Below the pieces are notes generated by a model. That model saw only the letters and a program-made list of their open reading frames with translations. It was not told where the DNA came from and ran no database searches. A stretch of 41,176 bases of DNA from an uncultured Pluralibacter sp. (GTDB lineage: Bacteria; Pseudomonadota; Gammaproteobacteria; Enterobacterales; Enterobacteriaceae), in assembly GCF_913775985.1 (NCBI RefSeq), contig NZ_CAJYMB010000001.1, forward strand, positions 1-41,176, read 5' to 3'. Shown one piece after another: positions 9,629 to 17,864 of this stretch. Each line of letters starts with the position of its first letter. Position 1 is the stretch's first letter. The position numbers and the translations under genes are program-made.

Positions 9629-10528
9629 ATGAATAACTTTGCCAAGTACACACTTATCCTTTGCGGAGCATTTATTTATTCAGCCGGCGTGCAGGCACGG
9701 GCTAATGCGCAGGAACTGAACTATGAGCAGTTGGACAATGCAACTCGAACAGCGGCAGAGCCCTATGTATCCAGCCTGGCAATAGTGCCTGAGCAGTCTC
9801 AGCTTGTATATTACTATCCAAGGGAGACCAGTGCGGAGCCCTTAAATATCTATATTGATAAGCAGTTCCATACGGCGCTATTACCGGGTGAATTTACGAC
9901 AGTCTGTATGAAAGCCGGAAGTCATTTTTTGAATGCGGCTATGAATGATGCGCCGCTGTATCGACAAAAGGAAACTGGCGGACTCAATGCGCCCTTTGAA
10001 GGAGGAAAAACCTATTTTGTTCGTATCGCGAAATACCAGGAGCTGGTTAGCGAATCAGTTTACAGAGATGAGGCCGAGAAAGAGCTCCAGGATATGCAGC
10101 GAAACAACCGTATTATCAACCGGGCTTCTGCGGTAGAAAGCTGCCGCTACAGCGCGAATAGTAATGCTGAATTGGCTAAGTTGAGCGTGATGTTTAAGTT
10201 CGCTGGCAGCAGCTATGCTCAAATGGAGAACGACTCTAAAGTGAGGCTGCGGGAGCTTATCAACACCATAAAAAGTGCCAATACAGTCAATGCCATACGT
10301 CTCATTGGCCACGCAGATGGTATTGGCAAAGACGGCAGAAACCAGCGGCTCTCTGAAGCCAGGGCTGAAACAGTACGCAGGACATTGATCAACAGCGGTA
10401 TCGATAGCGCTATTATTACTGTTCAGGGTGACGGCGTTGACCCGGTAGCGATTGGGTGCAGCGCACAGCCTGATGATATGTGTAACAAGCAGAGCAGAAG
10501 AGTCGATATCATCATCAACGACAAATAA
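9629..10528 (+). CDS. OmpA-domain envelope protein of the adhesin locus
   Basis: The 299-residue product begins with a Sec signal peptide (hydrophobic ILCGAFIYSAGV, likely cleaved after ARANA near residue 27). The middle part (about 60-130) resembles DUF2846-like lipoprotein/envelope domains (SQLVYYYPRE ... NIYIDKQF). The C-terminal 110 residues are an OmpA/MotB-type peptidoglycan-binding domain: IRLIGHADGIG, then NQRLSEARAETVRRTLINSG, then SRRVDIIIND. It should sit in the periplasm or outer membrane and grip peptidoglycan. OmpA-like or MotB-like accessory proteins accompany several giant-adhesin secretion loci (SiiA/SiiB in Salmonella SPI-4 is a functional analogue), so a role in anchoring or energising adhesin export is plausible. 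A GAGGAA lies 12 bases before the ATG, rather far. A strong terminator follows. Confidence 0.8.
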   Translation: MNNFAKYTLILCGAFIYSAGVQARANAQELNYEQLDNATRTAAEPYVSSLAIVPEQSQLVYYYPRETSAEPLNIYIDKQFHTALLPGEFTTVCMKAGSHFLNAAMNDAPLYRQKETGGLNAPFEGGKTYFVRIAKYQELVSESVYRDEAEKELQDMQRNNRIINRASAVESCRYSANSNAELAKLSVMFKFAGSSYAQMENDSKVRLRELINTIKSANTVNAIRLIGHADGIGKDGRNQRLSEARAETVRRTLINSGIDSAIITVQGDGVDPVAIGCSAQPDDMCNKQSRRVDIIINDK

Positions 10529-10560
10529 TCGTTTTTTCTACTATAGCTAAGCCATCACTA

Positions 10561-10592
10561 ATCCGCCCGCTCTGACGGGCGGATTTCTTTTA
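10561..10592 (+). terminator. Intrinsic terminator after the OmpA-domain gene
   Basis: A 9-bp perfect stem (ATCCGCCCG / CGGGCGGAT) with a 6-base loop is followed by TTCTTTTATT. It separates the OmpA gene from the exporter genes, so the latter should have their own promoter in the AT-rich 10593-10845 stretch. A TATAAT at 10748-10753 is a candidate -10, but I see no convincing -35. Confidence 0.85.
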
Positions 10593-10845
10593 TTATGGAA
10601 GACTTAAATTTTCGCCGGCAATAATCTTAAGTGAGCCTGAGTATTTTTAAGTATTTTTAGGTTTGCATAAGTGCAGTAATGCCACTTTCGCTATAAAATT
10701 TATATCTGGTGCTCAGTTTTGGCTCATCTAAAAATAAGCGTTCTGAGTATAATTAAGTACAAGGTGTAGATAGGATGTATTCATTAGCAGAATAGCTGTG
10801 ATACTATTTTTTCTCAGGAGTTTTTCTTTATGTGAAAAGGATGTT

Positions 10846-13047
10846 ATGAGCCAAATTCAATCCGCTGCAACGTCATCAGTCCTGGCGTTAGATGACGCTA
10901 TTGACGCTGACGCCAAGGATTCACTGCTGTCGTCAATTAAGTGGATCGCCCAATTCTACGATAAGAATATCAGTACGGCCGTTTTATATTCCGATTTGCC
11001 TAGAGGAAAGTTTCTGACCCCGGATATGGCAGTCAAGATGCTCAAGCAAACCGGGATATCAGCCGGCTGGGTCAAGCGTGATGTGAAATTATTGTCTGAT
11101 TATCTTTTTCCCGCCATTATCGCGAGAAAAGATGGCTCCTATAACATTCTGCTGGCGCGGGAAAAATCGAAAGGCGGGCAGGTTAATTACCGGATCTTTT
11201 TTCCGGAAACCGGGTCTGAGAGAGTGGTCAGTACCAGCGATTTAATGGCTGATTTTTCTGGCTATGCGCTTCTCGCCAGTCGAATGCCGGAAATGAAATC
11301 CGGGATTGATAATATTCTTCCGGAAATTAATCAAGAAGGTCACTGGCTTTTCAGTACGCTGTGGCGCTATCGCCGTTTTTTTTATAGCGCAGCGGTTGCG
11401 GCTCTACTGGCAAATATCCTCACCCTTGCCAGCACCTTTTTTACAATGAACGTTTATGATCGGGTCGTGCCGAATCAGGCGTACGTAACGCTCTGGTCGC
11501 TCGCCATCGGCGTCGCTATCGCAATTATCTTTGAGTTTATTGCTCGCCAGGTCCGGGCCTGGCTCATCGATTCTGCCGGTAAAAAGGCGGACCTTATCCT
11601 GGGTTCCCTGCTGTTTCAAAAAATGCTCGCGGTGCGCCTTGAACACAAACCGCAATCGTCGGGCTCTTTTGCTAATCAACTGAGGGAATTCGAGTCCGTG
11701 CGCGACTTCATGACCTCGGCAACCCTGGCGACACTTTCGGATATACCTTTCTGCCTGCTCTTTCTGTTCATTATTCACATTATTGGCGGTCCGCTGGCCT
11801 GGGTTCCGCTGCTCGCGATTCCCATTATTCTGCTGGTCAGCGTGCTTATTCAGCGTCCGCTTTCCAAATACATGAATGAAAATATGCGGGAGTCCTCGCT
11901 AAAGCATGGATTACTGATCGAAAGCATTGAAGGTATTGAGGCCCTTAAAGCCGCCCGCGGCGAAGGCGTGATGCAGAAGCGCTGGGAGGATTTCAGCGCC
12001 CTGTCAGCGGCCACCTCAATGAAAACCCGTCACCTCTCCAGCCTGATGATGAGCTTTGCCACCTTTATTCAACAGCTCACTACCGTAGTGATTGTTGTCT
12101 GGGGCGTTTATCTCATTCACAGCGGCGATCTGACGATGGGCGCGATGATCGGCGTGGTTATTCTCACCGGACGCTGCCTGTCGCCGCTGGCGGCAATGGT
12201 TGGGCTGGCGATACGCTATCAGCAGGCTAAAGCAGCGCTGACTTCGCTTAATAAATTTATGGAAACGCCGACCGATCGCGACGTTAAGCGCAGCTATCTT
12301 CCCTCACCGAAATTTGAAGGCCATATCCGCCTGCGTAAAGTGAATTTCGATTATCCGATCCCCGGCATGCCCAATACCATCAAAGCGATCGATAACATTT
12401 CGTTCCAGATATCGCCGGGCGAGCATGTCGCCATCATCGGCAATATTGGCAGCGGTAAATCGACCTTACTAAAGCTTATTGCTCGTCTTTATCAGCCGAA
12501 AAGTGGGCAGATGGCGATTGATGGCGTCGATGTGGCGCAAATAGACCCCGCCGACTGGCGGACAACCGTGGGGTACGTGGGCCAGGAGTGCCGGCTCTTT
12601 TTTGGCTCGCTGCGGGAAAACGTCATGATCGGTAATCCCTCTGCCGCGACCGCCCATTTTCTGCGGGTGGCTAAAATGACGGGTTTAGATGAGATAGCCG
12701 CTCGCCATCCGATGGGATTTGATATGCCCGTCGGTGAGATGGGGCAGTTGCTCTCAGGCGGCCAGCGCCAGCTTGTGGCCCTCGCACGATGCCTGCTGCT
12801 TGAGCCGAAAATTATCCTTATGGATGAACCTACCAGCTCAATGGATGCTTTGACCGAGGCCAAGTTCATCGCCCAGCTGCAAAAAGCGATTACCACGCAA
12901 ACGCTCATCATTGTTACTCACCGCTTCTCTTTACTGCAGCTGGTAGAGCGCCTGATGGTGCTTGTGGAAGGCCGTATTACGCATGATGGGGAAAAGAATA
13001 GCGTTATCGAAGCGATCAACTCCGCCAATAACGTTAAACCACAATAA
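10846..13047 (+). CDS. Type I secretion ABC transporter with C39-like domain (LapB/LssB type)
   Basis: This 733-residue inner-membrane ATPase powers export of the adhesin. Residues about 1-125 form a C39-like domain (IKWIAQFYDK ... LTPDMAVKMLKQTG) without the catalytic Cys of true C39 peptidases, as usual for RTX/adhesin exporters. About 160-440 is the membrane domain (AAVAALLANILTLASTFFTM, VPLLAIPIILLVSVLI). The nucleotide-binding domain has Walker A GNIGSGKST near 532, Q-loop VGQE, signature LSGGQRQ near 636, Walker B IILMDEPTS near 656 and switch His in THR. The chosen ATG has AAAAGG five bases upstream; an in-frame GTG at 10798 has no such site. It is followed 17 bases later by the HlyD gene, so the two are co-transcribed. 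Confidence 0.95.
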   Translation: MSQIQSAATSSVLALDDAIDADAKDSLLSSIKWIAQFYDKNISTAVLYSDLPRGKFLTPDMAVKMLKQTGISAGWVKRDVKLLSDYLFPAIIARKDGSYNILLAREKSKGGQVNYRIFFPETGSERVVSTSDLMADFSGYALLASRMPEMKSGIDNILPEINQEGHWLFSTLWRYRRFFYSAAVAALLANILTLASTFFTMNVYDRVVPNQAYVTLWSLAIGVAIAIIFEFIARQVRAWLIDSAGKKADLILGSLLFQKMLAVRLEHKPQSSGSFANQLREFESVRDFMTSATLATLSDIPFCLLFLFIIHIIGGPLAWVPLLAIPIILLVSVLIQRPLSKYMNENMRESSLKHGLLIESIEGIEALKAARGEGVMQKRWEDFSALSAATSMKTRHLSSLMMSFATFIQQLTTVVIVVWGVYLIHSGDLTMGAMIGVVILTGRCLSPLAAMVGLAIRYQQAKAALTSLNKFMETPTDRDVKRSYLPSPKFEGHIRLRKVNFDYPIPGMPNTIKAIDNISFQISPGEHVAIIGNIGSGKSTLLKLIARLYQPKSGQMAIDGVDVAQIDPADWRTTVGYVGQECRLFFGSLRENVMIGNPSAATAHFLRVAKMTGLDEIAARHPMGFDMPVGEMGQLLSGGQRQLVALARCLLLEPKIILMDEPTSSMDALTEAKFIAQLQKAITTQTLIIVTHRFSLLQLVERLMVLVEGRITHDGEKNSVIEAINSANNVKPQ

Positions 13048-13064
13048 AACGACACACCCCAGGG

Positions 13065-14375
13065 ATGAAGGTAAATCACGTGGAAAATAATGCCGATCGT
13101 AACGCTAACGAAAAGCAAAGTCCGGCCAGCAGCGAACTTAAAAAAGTACAGCTGCCAAAGGCCGTTGGCCGGGTTGAGGCCGGCGATCTTAAATTCATGC
13201 ATGACCTGCACGGTGCTCTGCTGGTTCAACGAACTCCCGCGACGACGCTTGTGCTGTGGTTTATCGCCATTGTTTTGATCGTTGCGATCGGTTGGGCACA
13301 CTTTGCGGTGGTTGAGGAGATCACCCAGGGCGAGGGCAAAGTGATCCCCGCCTCCCGCGAACAGGTTATTCAAAGCCTGGAGGGCGGGATACTCGAAGAG
13401 CTGTGTGTCAAAGAAGGGGATCGCGTTGAGAAGGGGCAGGTACTTCTCAGAATAGATCCGAAACGCTCCAATGCCAGCTATCAGGAAGCCCTCTCCCGGG
13501 TTCGGGGCCTTGAAGGAACGGTTGCCCGCCTGCGCTCTGAGGCTTACGGCACGCCGCTTGTATTTCCGGATACGATTAAGGGCATCGACTCAATCATCCA
13601 CGACGAAACCCAGGCCTGGAAGTCCCGGCAAAAAACGCTTAATGAATCTGTTGACTCTCTTAAGCGCAGCCTGGACCTTGCCGAGGCTGAAGTCAGACTC
13701 TCCGAGCCTCTGGCTCGCCAGGGGCTGATTTCGGATGTGGAAATTCTGCGCCTCAAGCGTCAGGCCAATGAGTTTCGCCTGCAGATAGCGGAACGAACCA
13801 ACCGCTTTCAGGCGGATGCCAACAGCGAGCTAACGAAATCTGAAAGCGAGCTTGCTCAGGCCCAGCAGATCCTTGCCGGGCGTGAAGATGTCATGAACCG
13901 CACCACAATCGTTGCGCCGCTTCGCGGCACCGTGAATAACATTAAAGTGACCACCCGCGGCGGCGTTATTCAGCAGGGGGCCGAGATCATGACGCTCATT
14001 CCGCTGGAGGATCGTCTGCTGGTAGAAGCCAAAATTAAACCCGCCGATGTCGCCTTCCTCCATCCCGGCATGCCTGCAACGGTCAAAATCACGGCTTACG
14101 ACTACGCCATTTACGGTGGTCTACACGGCAAGGTTGAGCATATTAGTTCGGACACCATTTACGACGAAGAAAAAGGGCGAACCGGACGCGGCGAGGCTTA
14201 TTTTTATCGCGTCTATATCCGTACCGACAGCGCGACGCTACACGTTAAAAATAAATCATTTCCTATTATTCCGGGCATGGTTGCAACGGTAGAAATCCGC
14301 ACCGGCGAAAAAACTATTTTGTCCTATTTGCTTAAGCCTGTATTGAAGGCGCGTGAGGCGTTCAGGGAGCGTTAA
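13065..14375 (+). CDS. HlyD-family periplasmic adaptor of the T1SS
   Basis: The 436-residue membrane fusion protein links the ABC transporter to the outer-membrane channel. It has a short cytosolic N-terminus, one membrane span at about 63-85 (LVLWFIAIVLIVAIGWAHF), a biotinyl/lipoyl half-motif (EGDRVEKGQVLLRIDP), a long alpha-hairpin of coiled-coil character (about 145-280, many Arg/Glu/Ala heptads), the second lipoyl half (IVAPLRGTVNNI) and a C-terminal beta-barrel (LEDRLLVEAKIKPADVAFL). It is most like LapC/PrsE-type adaptors. The upstream-most ATG is reported, but a GTG at 13080 has a better ribosome-binding site (GAAGG, 8 bases away) and may be the real start. The stop lies four bases before the TolC-like ATG. 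Confidence 0.95.
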   Translation: MKVNHVENNADRNANEKQSPASSELKKVQLPKAVGRVEAGDLKFMHDLHGALLVQRTPATTLVLWFIAIVLIVAIGWAHFAVVEEITQGEGKVIPASREQVIQSLEGGILEELCVKEGDRVEKGQVLLRIDPKRSNASYQEALSRVRGLEGTVARLRSEAYGTPLVFPDTIKGIDSIIHDETQAWKSRQKTLNESVDSLKRSLDLAEAEVRLSEPLARQGLISDVEILRLKRQANEFRLQIAERTNRFQADANSELTKSESELAQAQQILAGREDVMNRTTIVAPLRGTVNNIKVTTRGGVIQQGAEIMTLIPLEDRLLVEAKIKPADVAFLHPGMPATVKITAYDYAIYGGLHGKVEHISSDTIYDEEKGRTGRGEAYFYRVYIRTDSATLHVKNKSFPIIPGMVATVEIRTGEKTILSYLLKPVLKAREAFRER

Positions 14376-14379
14376 TCTA

Positions 14380-16200
14380 ATGGATAAGTCATTCGTATTT
14401 CAGGCTATTACTCTGTCATTACTGCTGGCAATTGCGCAGAACAGCCGCGCTGAAGAAGATGCCCTGCTTTTTGACTGGCTGCTGGCCGCCGATGCATCCG
14501 GCGCGGCAACGGTTCATTCTCTGGCGGCGATTAATGACAATAATCATCAATATTCACCGCCTGCTTCTGTACAACCTGCTGCCGCGCAAAATAAACAGTC
14601 TGCTGCCGTAGTACCAAGCCAGCGTTCTGACATTCAGCCTGAACAAAAGCAGGTTCTCGCTCCGCCGCCGGTTCGCGAGGCTACCCCAGCCGCTGCGGAA
14701 TACGCCACCATTGCAACGATAGAAAACAAGCCGGTTCAGCAGGATAAAAGCGTTCAGGATTCTATAAACGACGGGGGCGAGAGTTACTTCATTCGGCAGG
14801 AGAACGCAGGAAATTCGGCATCTGCTGAAGAGGATGTTGGGATATCGGCAAACGCACGCGGCAAAGATAACGTGCAGCCTGCAGTCTCGTCCGCGACCCG
14901 TGTGCCGCTGGGGCGCGACGATGCCCGCCAGTCCGCGACATATTACGATGATAAAGCGACAAACAGCCTTTCTATCCACCATTGGTTTCAGAAAATGGTG
15001 GGATACGCTCTTGAACATAGTCCTGAAGTTCGTGAAGCCCAGTCAAATCGTGAGGCGGCCGACTGGGGCGTTGAGCAGGTAAAAGGTCAGCGCTATCCGC
15101 AAGTGCTTATCGGCAGCAATGCCCCCTTTGGATCCTTCGGCAGCGGGAAAGCCACGCGTAATAACAACTCCATCAGCGATACCAATGCGTCTGTCTCAGT
15201 GACCACCACGATTTTCGACTGGGGCAAAACCCGGGCCCAGCTCGACAGCGCCATTGAAGGGTTAAGTGCCTCTGAACTCACCATCCGCGAAACGCGCGAG
15301 GGCATTGCCTCCACGACGATGACTGAGCTGCTCAATTTGAGTCGCTACAGAGAGAGTATTGAAGTTGCGAAAGCCTACGTAAAGCGCATGAACGAGCTGA
15401 CCACGATGCTCTCGGGCATCGCGTCAGTTGATAAGGGCCGCGCCAGCGAAAGAGTTCAGGCCCAGGCTCGCCTGCTGGCAGCAAAAGCAGAGCAGGAGCG
15501 GCTGGAACATATGTACGACAACACCCGCATCAAGCTGGTGCGCCTGATGGGAATAGAGCCGACGCTTATGGCAAATATGCGCTGGGATGGCGGCCTTGTT
15601 TCCCAGGCCAGCGCGCTGGAGGCCGTTGCTGTGCATCCCTCACTGCTGCGGGCAAAAGCAGAGATTCGTGCGGCGGAGGCTCAGGCCGAAGCTATCCAGG
15701 CCGATCGTCTCCCAAAAGTTAACTGGGTAGTACAGAAAAGCACGGCCAAAGATACTTATGGTGATGAGGATGCGTGGTATACGGGCCTCAATTTACAGTG
15801 GAACGCCTTTGACGGTGGATCCACAAAGGCCGCGCGGCAGGCCGCACTGGCTAAAATGCGCTCGGCGCAGGAGAAGCAGCAAACGTCCCGCTACGAGCTG
15901 GAGTATCAGATCCGCAACATGGTTGAGACCCGAGATTCCTCCCTGCAACGGGCCAACAGCTACATGAAGCTGAGTGCAGAAACGGACCGGGTAAGGGACA
16001 TGTTTTTCCGCCAGTGGTACAACCTGGGCACCCGAACGCTTCTGGATGTCCTGACGGCTGAGAGCGATCATTTCAATAACCAGCTATCGGCAATCAATAA
16101 TTATTATGACGGATACATCAGCAACGTCTCCGTTATGTATCAATCCGGAACCTTAATGCGCTGGCTGGCGGGGAGCGCGATCAACGCTAAGAAAATGTAG
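14380..16200 (+). CDS. TolC-family outer membrane channel with long N-terminal extension (LapE-like)
   Basis: The 606-residue product has a signal peptide (FQAITLSLLLAIAQNSRA, cleaved near 26), then about 180 residues of low-complexity, Ala/Pro/Gln/Ser-rich sequence, then a standard TolC domain from about 205. The TolC part shows two outer-membrane efflux repeats: SPEVREAQSNREAADWGVEQ with TTIFDWGKTRAQLDSA, and HPSLLRAKAEIRAAEAQAEA with NLQWNAFDGGSTKAARQA. It should form the exit duct for the adhesin. The start is set by ATG after AGGGAG (10 bases) and just past the hlyD-like stop. Family members are normally about 420-480 residues, so the disordered extension is unusual. It is the last gene of the exporter operon. 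Confidence 0.93.
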   Translation: MDKSFVFQAITLSLLLAIAQNSRAEEDALLFDWLLAADASGAATVHSLAAINDNNHQYSPPASVQPAAAQNKQSAAVVPSQRSDIQPEQKQVLAPPPVREATPAAAEYATIATIENKPVQQDKSVQDSINDGGESYFIRQENAGNSASAEEDVGISANARGKDNVQPAVSSATRVPLGRDDARQSATYYDDKATNSLSIHHWFQKMVGYALEHSPEVREAQSNREAADWGVEQVKGQRYPQVLIGSNAPFGSFGSGKATRNNNSISDTNASVSVTTTIFDWGKTRAQLDSAIEGLSASELTIRETREGIASTTMTELLNLSRYRESIEVAKAYVKRMNELTTMLSGIASVDKGRASERVQAQARLLAAKAEQERLEHMYDNTRIKLVRLMGIEPTLMANMRWDGGLVSQASALEAVAVHPSLLRAKAEIRAAEAQAEAIQADRLPKVNWVVQKSTAKDTYGDEDAWYTGLNLQWNAFDGGSTKAARQAALAKMRSAQEKQQTSRYELEYQIRNMVETRDSSLQRANSYMKLSAETDRVRDMFFRQWYNLGTRTLLDVLTAESDHFNNQLSAINNYYDGYISNVSVMYQSGTLMRWLAGSAINAKKM

Positions 16201-16222
16201 CAATTCTTTAATGCATAGAAAA

Positions 16223-16258
16223 GCGCGGCTGTTTACCGTATTCGCCGCGCCAGTTTTC
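16223..16258 (+). terminator. Possible terminator after the TolC-like gene
   Basis: A 7-bp GC-rich stem (GCGCGGC / GCCGCGC) with a 14-base loop is followed by CAGTTTTCGCTT. The loop is long and the T run is short, so the call is tentative. Confidence 0.35.
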
Positions 16259-16607
16259 GCTTAACGCTGTGCTGAAAATTAGTATCGGATTAGCCAGCGT
16301 TGAGCGGTTTATAGATGTAAGTTCGTTTTTTATTACTGCTACCCAGAATTTCACTGCGGTAGCGATTAAATGTTTTGCATGGAGGAAATAAAGAATGGCT
16401 AACCAGGCCTGATATTTTATGTGTGGCATCATCAGGTAATGCAAAGGAAAACATCGAAGCATTAATGCCAGAAAATTCTGATCTGTCTGAAATAACACAG
16501 GCTCTCCAGGTAGTATGCGGGCGAACTCACCATTTGACTAAAGTCAGTCAGGGGTAAACGCCACCGCAGGGGCGTAAAGAGCCTGAAGCGCAATACGAAT
16601 AACGAGT

Positions 16608-16807
16608 TATACCCTCAACACTTCGCGTTGCTTACAGGCGGCAAGTGAGCGAGTGCCGGGCGCGATCTTCGGTTTGTCACCGGGGTGAACGGCAAATCTA
16701 CCTGGAGCCGATTTGAACGTCGCAGCGCACCGGCCCATTAGGGCGAGTTCACGGATGAGCCGGGTAATACAGCCAACACGCGAGTAGCTTGAGGCACGAC
16801 GGGTATA
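16608..16807. repeat. Expanded, diverged ERIC element (~200 bp)
   Basis: The ends are TATACCC and GGGTATA. The left arm (TATACCCTCAACACTTCG then CGTTGC) and GGCGGCAAGTGAGCGAGT, and the right arm ACAGCCAACACGCGAGTAGC then TTGAGGCACGACGGGTATA, follow the enterobacterial repetitive intergenic consensus with a few changes. Canonical ERICs are about 127 bp. This copy carries about 70 extra bases in the middle, as in known long ERIC variants, and the central core is poorly conserved. It lies in the non-coding junction between the T1SS locus and the decayed hydrolase gene. Confidence 0.8.
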
Positions 16808-16835
16808 TTCGATAAAGGTCAAACGGAGGGAAACC

Positions 16836-16979
16836 GTGCTTTTATTCATTATGGCTATTATTCTTTTTTGTGTATCGATCTGGAGCTTCTTTTCTTATAT
16901 TCGGGACTTTAGAGAAAAGAGGAATCTATTCATTGTAAAAATAAGATCCAGTCGAAGGCAGCACCCGACGCATTCATAG
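16836..16979 (+). CDS. Candidate 47-residue single-span membrane protein
   Basis: A GTG codon is preceded by a near-ideal GGAGGG five bases upstream. The product opens with about 22 hydrophobic residues (LLFIMAIILFCVSIWSFF) followed by a strongly basic tail (IRDFREKR ... KIRSSRRQH). That architecture fits a small inner-membrane protein or a type I toxin-like peptide. It lies 29 bases beyond the ERIC element. I do not recognise a family, and no antisense RNA promoter is obvious. It could be fortuitous; the ribosome-binding site is the strongest argument for it. Confidence 0.4.
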   Translation: MLLFIMAIILFCVSIWSFFSYIRDFREKRNLFIVKIRSSRRQHPTHS

Positions 16980-17149
16980 TATTCAACTGCTACAGAAATA
17001 GCTGTAGCGAAATATTCTCAGATATTTCTTGCGAATGTGCTCTCGCCCTCTAAAGCAGCTATGGTCATTACAGATAGCGACTTTAGGGGGCTTTATTCTT
17101 TCCAGCGTATTCAAATGCAATACCACATCTGCGGATTCAGGCCTTATGT

Positions 17150-17533
17150 GTGGACGCAGCACGGGCCACCATTCGAATGCCCACAGGCAGCCGCTTATTG
17201 TCCTTTTTGGATCATCATCCAGACGCGACGTTTACCAAACATGTGCATAACGCCTTTACCGATACCGGGCTCGATCGCTGGTTGCGCAGCCGGGATATTA
17301 ATCATCTGATTATTTGCGGAATTCGTACCGAGCAGTGCTGTGAAACGACCGCGCGAGTGGCTTCCGATCTCGGCTATCAGGTGACGTTTGTCGCTGAAGC
17401 AACCCTGACCTTCCCGATGACCCACAAAGGGATTACTCTGGATGTCGAAACCCTGCGCCACCGCACTGAAACCGTACTGGCAGGGCGCTTCGCGGCGATT
17501 AAAACCGTTTCGCAGATGCTTGAGGATCTATGA
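17150..17533 (+). pseudogene. Truncated isochorismatase-family cysteine hydrolase
   Basis: From about 17190 the frame encodes a clear C-terminal half of an isochorismatase-like hydrolase: DATFTKHVHNAFTDTGLDRW, then HLIICGIRTEQCCETTARVA with the nucleophile Cys in GxxTxxCC, then GYQVTFVAEATLTF. The N-terminal about 70-80 residues, with the catalytic Asp and first beta strand, are missing in this frame. A fragment in another frame at about 17037-17090 (SKAAMVITDSDF) might be a relic of that N-terminus. The stop overlaps the start of the regulator remnant (ATGA), as in intact hydrolase/GlxA-type regulator pairs. It is probably non-functional. Confidence 0.7.
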
Positions 17534-17864
17534 CTGTCGATGTCTGGTTCGTTATCTTACCCGGACTGATGGCTCTCGATATGAGCGGTCCGGCAGAGAC
17601 TTTTACCCTTGCAGGTGACGTCTTCCGGGTGCACCACATTGGCCCCGATCCGCAAGTGCCGACGTCGATTGCCTTACGGTAGGCGGCATTGAACCGCTGC
17701 CTTCCCGATTGCCGGCGGGCAGCCGGCTGGCCCTGGCCGAGCAGCGGCTGCTGAACGGCGGTGGAATGGAAGAGGCCGCGCTGTCGGCAGGCTTCAGCTC
17801 TGCCCGCCAACTGCACCGGGCCAGAAATCGCGCGCTAGCTTATCAACCTGCGCCGGTCGATTAG
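17530..17864 (+). pseudogene. Remnant of a GlxA/PfpI-type AraC-family regulator
   Basis: The first 50 codons (17530-17682) encode the start of a DJ-1/PfpI-like domain (VDVWFVILPGLMALDMSGPA, then FRVHHIGPDP) and end in a TAG. After that, in another frame, the end of an AraC helix-turn-helix domain is readable: RLALAEQRLLNGGGMEEAA then LSAGFSSARQLHRA. About 200 residues between the two are deleted. The 3' end runs into the convergent end of wecH (17835). Together with the truncated hydrolase it marks a deletion scar at the boundary between the accessory locus and the conserved wecH-glyQS block. Confidence 0.7.

Noticed and set aside
16208..16498. 96-codon minus-strand frame downstream of the TolC-like gene
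   Set aside because: No convincing ribosome-binding site and no family resemblance; probably chance in AT-rich spacer.
16607..16849. 80-codon minus-strand frame
   Set aside because: It coincides almost exactly with the ERIC element, which commonly carries open frames.
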